Source: Bacteroidota bacterium
Lineage (GTDB): Bacteria > Bacteroidota > Bacteroidia > Flavobacteriales_D > Crocinitomicaceae
Length of the DNA: 64,000 nt
Direction of reading: 5' to 3'
NCBI GenBank assembly: GCA_030148165.1
Contig: JASBTZ010000003.1
Coordinates: 124,001 to 188,000, forward strand
Both the position numbers and the translations under genes were made by a program. Every line of letters starts with the position of its first letter. Within the stretch, counting starts at the first letter, position 1. This document shows, one piece after another, positions 26,966 through 35,668 of this stretch. The notes beneath the pieces were generated by a model. That model was not told the DNA's origin and ran no database searches. It was given only the letters and a program-made list of their open reading frames with translations.

Positions 26966-28684
26966 TCATGCCGAAATGTTGGCTAATTCCTCCTGAACAA
27001 AAGCAGCTAGATTCTTGATGTGATTCTCATCGAAGCTAAACTCAATCTTTGCTGTTTGATAGATGTCGGGTATGCTTTTGGTATATGCCAGTCTGAGGGC
27101 ACGTTTATAGTTTTGAATTGCCTCATCGAAGTTCTGAAGGCTGTTTTTCCACACACTAAGGGCACCAAGCTGGGCAATTCCATATTCAATATAATAGAAG
27201 GGAACTTCAAATATATGAAGTTGTCTTTGCCACGCAGAATCACGTATGTCTTCATATCCGCTCCAGTCGACCAGGCCTGTTCCATATTCCTGTGATAGAG
27301 TTAACCACTTTTGACTACGTTCTTCATTGGTGTGTTCCGGGTTTTCATAAAGCCAATGCTGGAACTCATCCACCTGACTGATCCAAGGTAATATTTTAAT
27401 AATACCTTCCAGCTGCTCGCGTTTCGCCCTGTTTAACTCAGAATCATCAGCGTAGAACTCATTCCACTGATCCATGCTGAGTAATTCCATTGACATGGAT
27501 GCCAGCTCGGCAACCTCTGAAGGCAGGCTTTTAAATCCGGTTAACGGAAGATCCCGACTCAGGAACGAGTGTATTGCATGACCTCCTTCGTGCACCATGG
27601 TAACGAGGTCTCTTTGAGAGCCAACAGCATTCATGAATATGAAGGGAACTCCGATCTCGTACAGCGGATAATTGTACCCTCCGGGCGCTTTGCCTTCTTT
27701 TGATTCTAAATCCAGATGATTCAGGTCGTTCATGGTTTTCAGACAATCTTCAAAGTATGGATCAATTGAACTGAACATGCGTATTGTTTTGTACAACAGC
27801 TCATTACCATCCGTGAAAGGTTTTAACGGTGCCCGTCCCTCAGGATCCACATCCAGATCCCATGGTTTGAATTTATCCTTACCAAGCTTTTCGAGTTTTT
27901 TAAGCTGAATTTCCTTGACCATCGGGACAATGATCTTTTTGACCGATGCATGGAAGGTTTTACAGTCGTCAACCGAATAATCGAAGCGGCCCATAGCGTC
28001 CATTTTGTAATCTCTGAAATTCGCGTAACCGGCATTTTGTGCTATCTGGTGACGTAGCTTAAGTAAGTTGTTGAACAGCTCGTCAAACTTATCAAAGTCT
28101 TCGCGTCGGCGATTTGAGATCTTTTCAAAAATCAGCTTGCGCAGTTCTTCGTCTTGCTCTTTTAATAGGAGGGAGGCCTGCTGCATCGTTAGGGTTTTTC
28201 CTTCATGTTCGATCGTCTGAGCGGCTGATAAAGCGCCAAACTCTTGTGTTTGTTCAGAGACCTTAGCCTGTAAAGGGATGTTTTCTTCGCGGAATAATTC
28301 AAGCGCTTTACGCACAGATCGAAACATGATGAAATAAGCTTCATCATCCTTTTCCAGCTCTCTGCAAAAAGGAGAGCCGATTAGTTTCTTATTGATCCGA
28401 TCCTCGTAAGGCGCAAGATTAGGCTGGATCTCAGTCACAAAGAAGCGGTAATCTTCACTTAACTTTTCGTCCCGTGTATTGATGGTCATCTTGATATATC
28501 TCCAAGCGAGATCTTCTTCCAGAATCGCCTTTAATTCACTCGTGTCGTTCAGCCATTTGATGAATGATTCCTTTGTGCTAATATCCCGCTCTTCCAGATC
28601 GTCAAAATACTTCTTAATTGCATCCCATGAATCAATCTTCAGATCCGATGCAACAAATGTTCGTTTTGGTTTTACTATTTCCAT
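26966..28684 (-). CDS. pepF: M3 family oligoendopeptidase (PepF-like)
   Basis: 572 residues, the usual length. The zinc site is VHEGGHAIHSF with His365, Glu366 and His369 as HExxH. A third glutamate ligand is likely in the SEVAELAS region (near 390-393). The N-terminal part is the helical oligopeptidase F lobe. The enzyme cleaves short peptides in the cytoplasm, since no signal peptide is present. The ATG at 28682-28684 lies only a few bases past the T run of the DUF5606 terminator, so there is no room for its own promoter in that gap (see findings). Confidence 0.9.
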   Translation of the reverse strand: MEIVKPKRTFVASDLKIDSWDAIKKYFDDLEERDISTKESFIKWLNDTSELKAILEEDLAWRYIKMTINTRDEKLSEDYRFFVTEIQPNLAPYEDRINKKLIGSPFCRELEKDDEAYFIMFRSVRKALELFREENIPLQAKVSEQTQEFGALSAAQTIEHEGKTLTMQQASLLLKEQDEELRKLIFEKISNRRREDFDKFDELFNNLLKLRHQIAQNAGYANFRDYKMDAMGRFDYSVDDCKTFHASVKKIIVPMVKEIQLKKLEKLGKDKFKPWDLDVDPEGRAPLKPFTDGNELLYKTIRMFSSIDPYFEDCLKTMNDLNHLDLESKEGKAPGGYNYPLYEIGVPFIFMNAVGSQRDLVTMVHEGGHAIHSFLSRDLPLTGFKSLPSEVAELASMSMELLSMDQWNEFYADDSELNRAKREQLEGIIKILPWISQVDEFQHWLYENPEHTNEERSQKWLTLSQEYGTGLVDWSGYEDIRDSAWQRQLHIFEVPFYYIEYGIAQLGALSVWKNSLQNFDEAIQNYKRALRLAYTKSIPDIYQTAKIEFSFDENHIKNLAAFVQEELANISA

Positions 28685-28687
28685 GTC

Positions 28688-28714
28688 ATAAAAAAAGTCG
28701 GACTAGCCGACTTT
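28688..28714 (-). terminator. Intrinsic terminator of the DUF5606 gene
   Basis: Minus-strand hairpin AAAGTCGG/CCGACTTT with a 5-base loop, followed by a T tract, in the 36 bases between the DUF5606 stop and the pepF start. Confidence 0.8.
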
Positions 28715-28720
28715 CGATTA

Positions 28721-29167
28721 TTAATTCTCTTTTTCTTCTGGCTCAGCTTCTTTCGCTGTATCCTCTTGTTCCTTTTTTTCTTCTTCAAGTGTAATGTTAC
28801 CCGATTTCAGCAACATGTTGTACCATTGAAAAATCTTTTTAATATCGGATGAGTAAACTCGCTCTTCGTCGTAATCAGGCAGGATTTCCTGGAGATAACT
28901 CTGTAATTCACTAATGTCAGCTTTGTGTGAAGGAGCCTCTTTACCATCCTCTTTCTTGTAGATTCCTTCAAAGATCTCGACAAGGGGAGTATCTGAATCA
29001 TATGTATATATACTGATGTCTTCCAACGCTGAAATACGATCCGATGCATACGCCGGAAATCGTTTGCTGTCCGATAAAGACTCCACTATAATGCTGTTTT
29101 TTCCCTGGGTCAATACTTTATAAAGACCCGGCTTTCCTGAAATTGAAATTATTCCTGATAAATCCAT
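28721..29167 (-). CDS. DUF5606 domain protein
   Basis: 148 residues. The N-terminal MDLSGIISISGKPGLYKVLTQGKNSIIVE and the mid-section DISIYTYDSDTPLVEIFEGIY match DUF5606, a conserved Bacteroidota cytoplasmic family of unknown function. The C-terminal 20 residues are a Glu/Lys-rich disordered tail (EEEKKEQEDTAKEAEPEEKE). A TATTTTTG promoter element (29185-29192) and its own terminator make it a single-gene unit. Confidence 0.85.
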   Translation of the reverse strand: MDLSGIISISGKPGLYKVLTQGKNSIIVESLSDSKRFPAYASDRISALEDISIYTYDSDTPLVEIFEGIYKKEDGKEAPSHKADISELQSYLQEILPDYDEERVYSSDIKKIFQWYNMLLKSGNITLEEEKKEQEDTAKEAEPEEKEN

Positions 29168-29184
29168 CTAGTTTAATTGTGCGC

Positions 29185-29192
29185 CAAAAATA
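29185..29192 (-). promoter_or_regulatory. Candidate -7 element for the DUF5606 gene
   Basis: TATTTTTG on the minus strand, 17 bases before the ATG. The nearest TTG upstream is 24 bases away, longer than the usual spacer. Confidence 0.4.
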
Positions 29193-29213
29193 TAAACTTA
29201 TATATAAAGGTGA

Positions 29214-31553
29214 TTACAATCGGATGATTTTTGTTTGAACAACTTGCTTGTCAGTTGTAATACTTAACACGTATGTTCCTGAAGCGAGATCTTTAAGTGA
29301 ATAATGCGATCCGCTAACAGGTACAAGCACAATCGTTTTACCACTCAAGTCATGCAGAACCACCTGTTTGATGTGTCCGTCTGTTTCAATGGAGAATTCA
29401 TCAAGGGTTGGATTCGGAATGATCTTCACGAGCTGTGTTCCTGTCTCTTCAATTCCCGCTGTGATAACGAAAGGATCCGAAACATTATAACAGCCATCTC
29501 CATTAATCGTCATTACCTGATAAGATCCATAAGGCGCCACAGGAGTAAGCTCCTGATTGGTCTCTCCAATCATATCTGATCCATCCAGAATCCATTGATA
29601 ATTACTTGAGGAAGAGGAGAGGATCGTCGTAGCTGAATTGTAGCTAATGGTAGGTTGCGGTTCCAACGTTAACTCCTGAAGTAAATCAAAAGCATTTGCC
29701 TTACCGTATCCGAATGCATTATTCGGAGTGGTTCCCGTAAATCCATCTGAATAAGAAGTCGCATGAATATCGTTAATAAAACTGTCGTAAGTAGCATATC
29801 GGCATCTTTCCAGATAAAGAGCAGCAATTCCTGCTACCACTGGTGATGCCATGGAAGTTCCGCCATTTCTAACATGCATTCCTCCTGAGTCGATAAGTGC
29901 ATTATAAGCAGGGTTCGTAAGCAACCACAATGGTCCGGCGCCCATGGAAACATCTCCTGCCGCCGTAACATCCGGTTTAGTCAGGTTATGACGGCTAGGA
30001 CCTTTACTTGAATTCGGTGATAAATCGCCTACGGCTGTTGCCGGATTGTAATAGGGGTTACCATTTGCATCAATATGACCTATACGGTTTCTCATGTTGG
30101 CCACCGAAACTACTTTTTCCGAGCAATTCCATTCTGAGACGATCGACTGAAGCGAGTCCGGCATTGAATAATAAATGATATCGGGCATTTCTGCAGGAGT
30201 AGGAATAGCTGTAACCAGGTCATTAAACGCCGGAAGCACCGAACCTGTTCCACTCCATAAATCATAGTTGCCAAATCCCGTAGTTTCAAATCTATACAGA
30301 TAGCTTGTCGAGTCCACACTCATTAACATCTGTAAATGATAATTACTTCCAACTGTTTCCGTGTAAGCTGTATAAGTGGCAATTTGATTTCCGTTATTCC
30401 AGATGGTGTCTAAAATAGGAACTCCCATCGAAGACATCGCTCCATGGAAATCTGAACGACCCCTGAAGTCATAACCAGGTCCAGGTGTATCTGCACCCAT
30501 CGCGAATGACCAACCTGCATCGGCCATGTCAGTCCAAAGATCAAAGAAGATCGTATTTGCTCCATATGCCCCGGAAGGGTTGTTTAATAACCAAACAAAG
30601 TTCGTGTCTGTTGCCGACACGGCGTGTCCTTCATGCCATGGATTCATAGCACCTGCATTTCCGGCTGCGCAAACAATGATTCGACCTCCTTTTTCGTCTA
30701 AAAGGGACTCCATTAATTCAGAAGCGGGATCATTTCCATCGTGACTTCCGTAATACGTTCCAAGACTTAAATTCACCACTGCGGGCATGTCTAATGAATC
30801 AGCCACTTTAAATACAAAATCAACCGCATCAGCAATTGTCAAAGTCCAGTTCGCCAGATTGAAGTTAGATTCAACAAATACGATGTTAGCATTAGGAGCC
30901 ATCCCCATATTCGTTCCATTGGCTAGTCCATTTCCACAAGCTTGTCCGGTTACAGAACTTCCATGTGCGGTAAGCTCTTCATTACTAGTACATGCCCCTG
31001 AATTAATCGCAGTACTATCCCACCATTGACCGTATCCATAAGGTGCTGGTGAAACTGGTCCACTCATTGAATGATCCCAATATCTCAGTACGCGTGTATT
31101 TCCATTTGAATCGATAAAATCAAGATGCTCCCAGTCCAGACCGGTGTCAATAACTCCCATAATCACATCGGTCCCGGTATAACCAACACCTAGTGGCGCC
31201 ATTCCCTGGTGAACCTGATTGACCATGTGGTGAGCCCGTGCAGAATCTGCCAGTATCGAAGGCTTGCTATCGTTGAAATAGTAACCATCAATGGAGCCTT
31301 CGTTATAGTGTTCGTCAATCCACCTCGCAGTTGAATTGAAAAACAACCAATTTGTTGTTCTGTGTTTAATTGTGATATCCTCATTCAATAAGGTCTTTTC
31401 ATTGAGCTCACTGTTAGGTATACACATAGGTATTATCTGATCAGGACTTTTATCCAGGAATCTTTCGAATCCCAGATTTTGAGCTTCCGTATGAAAAGGA
31501 ATGATTAAAAGAAAGAAGAATAGTGTGTAGTAGTTGTGTAGTTTTAAAGCCAT
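29214..31553 (-). CDS. Secreted subtilisin-like (S8) protease with T9SS sorting domain
   Basis: 779 residues. Signal peptide about 1-24 (LFFFLLIIPFHTEAQ). The catalytic triad is Asp136 in VIDTGLD, His198 in AHGSSVTG and Ser567 in NGGTSMASPVVAG; the oxyanion Asn299 is in CAAGN. A large insertion between about 300 and 500 carries an extra beta region, as in kexin-like or PA-type S8 proteases. A short Ig-like segment precedes the C-terminal T9SS signal (EDFSIETDG-type start, KIIPNPTLDEFSIETD; end ASGTYVLSIT). It is divergent from the second S8 gene with 119 bases between. Confidence 0.9.
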   Translation of the reverse strand: MALKLHNYYTLFFFLLIIPFHTEAQNLGFERFLDKSPDQIIPMCIPNSELNEKTLLNEDITIKHRTTNWLFFNSTARWIDEHYNEGSIDGYYFNDSKPSILADSARAHHMVNQVHQGMAPLGVGYTGTDVIMGVIDTGLDWEHLDFIDSNGNTRVLRYWDHSMSGPVSPAPYGYGQWWDSTAINSGACTSNEELTAHGSSVTGQACGNGLANGTNMGMAPNANIVFVESNFNLANWTLTIADAVDFVFKVADSLDMPAVVNLSLGTYYGSHDGNDPASELMESLLDEKGGRIIVCAAGNAGAMNPWHEGHAVSATDTNFVWLLNNPSGAYGANTIFFDLWTDMADAGWSFAMGADTPGPGYDFRGRSDFHGAMSSMGVPILDTIWNNGNQIATYTAYTETVGSNYHLQMLMSVDSTSYLYRFETTGFGNYDLWSGTGSVLPAFNDLVTAIPTPAEMPDIIYYSMPDSLQSIVSEWNCSEKVVSVANMRNRIGHIDANGNPYYNPATAVGDLSPNSSKGPSRHNLTKPDVTAAGDVSMGAGPLWLLTNPAYNALIDSGGMHVRNGGTSMASPVVAGIAALYLERCRYATYDSFINDIHATSYSDGFTGTTPNNAFGYGKANAFDLLQELTLEPQPTISYNSATTILSSSSSNYQWILDGSDMIGETNQELTPVAPYGSYQVMTINGDGCYNVSDPFVITAGIEETGTQLVKIIPNPTLDEFSIETDGHIKQVVLHDLSGKTIVLVPVSGSHYSLKDLASGTYVLSITTDKQVVQTKIIRL

Positions 31554-31672
31554 TTGTCAACGAATTATACCATATAGACGTAAATATAAACCGAATGGTT
31601 AAAATATGCACGGAATTTGTAATTAAATCTCTACCTTTAAACCTTGATTTCTAAAAATGTAAAATCTAACAC

Positions 31673-33256
31673 ATGAATAAATTATTTTTAAAACTGTCGC
31701 TCAGTGTTGTAGCATTGATTTTCACGGGATCAATATTTGCTCAGCATTCATCAGAAGTAGATAAAGACATCCTGAACTGGTACAATGGAAAAGGTGCAGG
31801 AATGGAAGTAGATAAAGCCTATAAAAAGCTTAAAAAGAGAGAATCAACTACGGTAGTTGTAGCAATCATCGACTCTGGAATTGACATTGAACACGAGGAT
31901 CTAAAAGGAAAGATCTGGGTGAACGAAGATGAAATTCCAAATAACGGAAAAGATGATGATAATAACGGATACATCGATGACGTTCACGGTTGGAACTTTT
32001 TGGGTAATTCAAAAGGAGAAAACGCAAATTCAATGCGTTTAGAACGTACACGTATCTACGCTAAACTTACAGCTAAATCTGCTGAAGGTGAATTATCTGA
32101 TGACGAGCAGAAGTTATTGGATAAGGTTACCAAAGAGCTTGACGAAGAGCGTTCTCAGTATGAAGGTTATCTGGCACAAATGGACATGCTTGTTCCGATG
32201 ATAAAAAGTGTGCCGACGATGGTTGCAGAGAAATTAGGAATCGAAAATCCAACAGCTGAGGATGTAGATAAATACCTAAAGAAGCACCCTGAAGAAGCTC
32301 AAATGATGGGATTAGCGAAGGCAGTTCTTTCAGGAGATCTAACAGAAGAATCGTTGAATAAGCAAAAAGAGACTATCCAGAACATGTTGGACACACATCA
32401 CAATCCGGATTTTGATGGACGAGCAATCGTTGGAGATGACCCGGATGATTTCAATGATACTGATTACGGAAACAACGATGTAGAGGGACCGGATGCACTT
32501 CACGGAACTCACGTAGGAGGTATTGTTGGAGCGATACGAGGAAATGGTCTTGGTGGTGACGGAGTTGCAAATGATGTGAAATTGATGTCATTGAGAGCCG
32601 TACCTGATGGAGATGAGTTTGATAAGGACATTGCATTAGCTATTCGCTATGCGGTTGATAATGGAGCATCTGTTATTAACATGTCATTTGGTAAAGCGTA
32701 TTCTCCGCATGCTAAAGAAGTTTACGATGCTTTTGCATATGCAGATTCTAAAGGTGTTTTACTGGTACATGCTGCAGGAAATGACAGTAAGGATATTGAT
32801 TCTGAGCCTAACTTCCCAACTTCAAAGTACGACTTCCAGGATAAAAAATTAGATCACTTCCTAACTATTGGGGCTTCGACCAGATTCCCTAAAGAAAAGC
32901 TTGCTGCGACATTCTCAAATTACGCACAAGAAGGAGTTGATGTTTTTGCTCCTGGATACGAGATTTGGAACTCTGTTCCACAAAGTGAGTACATGAAGCT
33001 ACAGGGGACATCAATGGCTTGTCCAATGGTTGCCGGAGTAGCAGCAATGCTTAAATCATACTTTCCTTCTTTAACGATGAAAGAAATAAAAGATATCATT
33101 CTTTCTTCTTCTGAGTCGTATAAGGGAACACAGCAGATTAAGCCTGGCACAAATGAGTTGGTTGACTTCGGTACGCTTTCAGCTACAGGTGGAGTAGTTA
33201 ACGTGATGAATGCTGTTAAGGCATGCATGGAGCTTGAAAAATCAAAAGCTAACTAA
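31673..33256 (+). CDS. Subtilisin-like (S8) peptidase with long helical insertion
   Basis: 527 residues. Signal peptide about 1-23 (LSVVALIFTGSIFAQ). Catalytic Asp67 (IIDSGID), His277 (LHGTHVGG) and Ser447 (QGTSMACP); Asn370 in AAGN. Between Asp67 and His277 there is an insertion of about 210 residues, largely charged and helical (KSAEGELSDDEQKLLDKVTKELDEERS), much longer than the usual 30-40. No T9SS C-terminal domain is present, so it may stay periplasmic, unlike its divergent neighbour. This S8 variety is common in Bacteroidota. A terminator follows. Confidence 0.9.
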   Translation: MNKLFLKLSLSVVALIFTGSIFAQHSSEVDKDILNWYNGKGAGMEVDKAYKKLKKRESTTVVVAIIDSGIDIEHEDLKGKIWVNEDEIPNNGKDDDNNGYIDDVHGWNFLGNSKGENANSMRLERTRIYAKLTAKSAEGELSDDEQKLLDKVTKELDEERSQYEGYLAQMDMLVPMIKSVPTMVAEKLGIENPTAEDVDKYLKKHPEEAQMMGLAKAVLSGDLTEESLNKQKETIQNMLDTHHNPDFDGRAIVGDDPDDFNDTDYGNNDVEGPDALHGTHVGGIVGAIRGNGLGGDGVANDVKLMSLRAVPDGDEFDKDIALAIRYAVDNGASVINMSFGKAYSPHAKEVYDAFAYADSKGVLLVHAAGNDSKDIDSEPNFPTSKYDFQDKKLDHFLTIGASTRFPKEKLAATFSNYAQEGVDVFAPGYEIWNSVPQSEYMKLQGTSMACPMVAGVAAMLKSYFPSLTMKEIKDIILSSSESYKGTQQIKPGTNELVDFGTLSATGGVVNVMNAVKACMELEKSKAN

Positions 33257-33275
33257 TTAAAAAATTTAATAGTTT

Positions 33276-33308
33276 AAAGCTGCTTTCTAATTCGGAAGCA
33301 GCTTTTTT
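33276..33308 (+). terminator. Intrinsic terminator after the S8 peptidase
   Basis: 12-bp stem (AAAGCTGCTTTC with GGAAGCAGCTTT, one G-U pair) with loop TAATTC and a T run. The next gene on the same strand starts only 12 bases later. Confidence 0.9.
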
Positions 33309-33319
33309 ATTCGTTTGTT

Positions 33320-33793
33320 ATGAGGATAGTAATAGTTGGACTAATAGGATTGTTAACGTTGTCGTTTGTTTCAGGAAAGCCTGACAAGGATGCGATGAAT
33401 AAATTAATTGACGATTGGCATCAAGCTGCAACAGATGCCAATTTTGATGCATACTTTGGTGTGACAACCGAAGATTTCGTTTTTCTAGGCACTGCTCCCG
33501 GGGAGCGATGGAACAAGGATCAGTTTATGGAATTTTGCAAGCCTTATTTTGATAATGGCAAGGCATGGGATTTCAAAGCCTCAAATAGGAATTGGGTCAT
33601 TGATTCGAAAGGAAAAACAGCCTGGTTTGACGAAGATCTGGATACCTGGATGCGAGGCTGTAGAGGCTCTGGTATCATTCGTAAAGTGAAAGGAGAATGG
33701 AAGATTGCTTATTACAATCTAACGGTACTCATCGAAAACGAAAAAATCGAATACTTCAAAAAGCTTCGCGACGCGGAAATCCTGGAAGATTAA
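33320..33793 (+). CDS. Nuclear transport factor 2 (SnoaL)-like protein with signal peptide
   Basis: 157 residues. Signal peptide about 1-19 ([17 protein letters not shown]), then an NTF2-like alpha+beta domain (about 28-150: [64 protein letters not shown]). The family covers small-molecule binding or enzymatic domains; no catalytic residues are evident. Exported form suggests a periplasmic or outer-surface role. Its last 4 bases overlap the 3' end of the convergent transaldolase gene. Confidence 0.8.
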   Translation: MRIVIVGLIGLLTLSFVSGKPDKDAMNKLIDDWHQAATDANFDAYFGVTTEDFVFLGTAPGERWNKDQFMEFCKPYFDNGKAWDFKASNRNWVIDSKGKTAWFDEDLDTWMRGCRGSGIIRKVKGEWKIAYYNLTVLIENEKIEYFKKLRDAEILED

Positions 33794-34446
33794 ACGTTTC
33801 CTTTCGCGTAGTCAGCAAGAAACTTCTCTAAACCTGAATCGGTTAATGGATGATTCAGTAGTGCTTTGATAGCTTTGAGTGGAGCTGTACAAACATCTGA
33901 TCCGATCTCCGCACAGTTGATAATATGCATCGGATGTCGCACAGAAGCCGCAAGAATTTCCGTATCGAACGTATAGTTATTATAGATCAATCGAATTTGT
34001 GCGATCAGATCCAAACCATTCGTGGAGATATCATCCAGTCGACCAAGAAAAGGGGAGATGTATGTTGCTCCAGACTTAGCAGCAAGAAGGGCCTGACCCG
34101 GTGAAAAAACTAATGTGCAATTTGTCTTAATTCCATTCGAAGAGAAATGTTTAATAGCCTTAATTCCTTCACCAATCATCGGCACTTTCACGACAATGTT
34201 TTTATGCAGGGCTGCCAGCTCTTTACCTTCTCTGACAATACCATCGAAATCCGTCGCAATGACTTCAGCACTTACAGGTCCATCTACAATTTGGCAAATA
34301 TCAATGTAATGTTGAATGATATTATCCTGTCCTGTAATACCTTCTTTGGCCATTAGAGAAGGGTTGGTTGTTACCCCATCGAGAATACCAAGATCATTTG
34401 CTTCTCTGATTTCATCTAGATTTGCCGTGTCAATAAAGAATTTCAT
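33790..34446 (-). CDS. fsa: Transaldolase-like fructose-6-phosphate aldolase
   Basis: 218 residues, the short transaldolase class. The Schiff-base lysine is Lys87 in NIVVKVPM. Also typical are [57 protein letters not shown] and the C-terminal [14 protein letters not shown]. It transfers or splits C3 units in the pentose phosphate pathway. It is a single gene, convergent with the NTF2-like gene. Confidence 0.9.
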   Translation of the reverse strand: MKFFIDTANLDEIREANDLGILDGVTTNPSLMAKEGITGQDNIIQHYIDICQIVDGPVSAEVIATDFDGIVREGKELAALHKNIVVKVPMIGEGIKAIKHFSSNGIKTNCTLVFSPGQALLAAKSGATYISPFLGRLDDISTNGLDLIAQIRLIYNNYTFDTEILAASVRHPMHIINCAEIGSDVCTAPLKAIKALLNHPLTDSGLEKFLADYAKGNV

Positions 34447-34527
34447 AGTAAAGTGATTTTGTTCAAAAGTAACTAACGGACCTGCAGTTCACACGAACTA
34501 TTGAGAAGACTTTTACAAATGTTTTTA

Positions 34528-34560
34528 ACAAAAAAATGCCCTGCGAATAGGGCAGGGCAT
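34528..34560 (-). terminator. Intrinsic terminator of the small T9SS-type protein
   Basis: 9-bp perfect stem (ATGCCCTGC/GCAGGGCAT) with a seven-base loop, followed on the minus strand by a T tract. Confidence 0.85.
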
Positions 34561-34581
34561 CTAATACTTATAGAGTCAGGA

Positions 34582-34938
34582 TTATTTCTTGACCCAAATC
34601 TCGTCGTACTTGTTTGTACCGTTGATCAAACGAACAGTGTACTTTCCAGGCTTAATTGCTGCTGTATTCAGCTCAAAGCTGAATCCGTTGATACTGTTAA
34701 CACGCTTAACCACATATCCCTGCATATCCAATACGTAAATTCTGGCTTGTGCCATACGCTCTTTAGATTTGATTTGGACGGTTTCGCTTTTTGATCCTTC
34801 GACGATCGTAAACTCGTTTGAATTGATCTCACTGGGATAATCTGCATCTGAAACATACCCCTGTTGAGCTACATTGTCTGACTGTCCAATTGCGCTCCCG
34901 GCAACAGTCAATGTAAGAAATAGAAGAAATTTTTTCAT
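34582..34938 (-). CDS. Small secreted protein resembling a stand-alone T9SS C-terminal domain
   Basis: 118 residues. Signal peptide about 1-18 (FLLFLTLTVAGSAIGQ). The rest is an acidic linker and then a beta-sandwich that looks like a T9SS sorting domain: AQARIYVLDMQGYVVKRVNS, then FELNTAAIKPGKYTVRLIN and a final EIWVKK. There is almost nothing between the signal peptide and the CTD. I cannot assign a function. It has its own terminator, so it forms an independent unit next to the SRP RNA gene. See the similar protein at 46747-47067. Confidence 0.7.
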   Translation of the reverse strand: MKKFLLFLTLTVAGSAIGQSDNVAQQGYVSDADYPSEINSNEFTIVEGSKSETVQIKSKERMAQARIYVLDMQGYVVKRVNSINGFSFELNTAAIKPGKYTVRLINGTNKYDEIWVKK

Positions 34939-35004
34939 CTCATAGTTTTATAGTAATACATTTAACAGTGTAGTAATTGTAGGAGTCGGAGATCAGAAAA
35001 AAGA

Positions 35005-35102
35005 GGGGCAAGCTACTCGCATCGCACCGCTACAACCTCATACCCTTGCTACGTTCCCGTCCTGGGGGATTCAGAGGGAGCTGGTCGTACAAGACTTGCC
35101 CC
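35005..35102 (-). ncRNA. ffs: Signal recognition particle RNA (small bacterial type)
   Basis: About 98 nt. The ends pair (GGGGCAAG with CTTGCCCC) and the inner loop holds the conserved Ffh-binding region, CCCCCAGGACGGGAACGTAG followed by CAAGGGTA. A T-rich stretch (CTCTTTTTTC) follows as a terminator. It binds Ffh and targets membrane proteins. The promoter 5' of it is a perfect Bacteroidota type. Confidence 0.9.
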
Positions 35103-35107
35103 GGGTG

Positions 35108-35137
35108 CAAAAATAGAATCTTTATTCTGTATGACAA
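35108..35137 (-). promoter_or_regulatory. Promoter of the SRP RNA
   Basis: On the minus strand TTG (35137-35135), a 19-base spacer and TATTTTTG (35115-35108). The predicted start is about 6 bases beyond the -7 element, that is, at the first G of the SRP RNA (about 35102). Confidence 0.75.
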
Positions 35138-35156
35138 TGAAAGCGAATGATTTATT

Positions 35157-35186
35157 CAAAAAAAAATCCGCCCCAGTGGAGCGGAT
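35157..35186 (-). terminator. Intrinsic terminator of the ferredoxin gene
   Basis: Minus-strand stem ATCCGC/GCGGAT (extendable past one mismatch) and a T tract, about 20 bases after the ferredoxin stop. Confidence 0.75.
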
Positions 35187-35205
35187 CGAGAATCATGCTG
35201 TTTTA

Positions 35206-35586
<381 letters not shown>

Positions 35587-35656
35587 TCAGAGTATACCCG
35601 ATTAAAGTTCCCGCTAAAAAATGTGAATAAGTGGACTCCTATTAGACTTTGCTGTC

Positions 35657-35664
35657 TATCTTTG
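35657..35664 (+). promoter_or_regulatory. Candidate -7 element for the acyl-CoA reductase gene
   Basis: TATCTTTG is a perfect TAnnTTTG only 4 bases before the GTG start at 35669. Using the SRP RNA spacing, transcription would begin at about the start codon, giving a leaderless message. No clear -33 TTG is seen. Confidence 0.4.
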
Positions 35665-35668
35665 CGGC

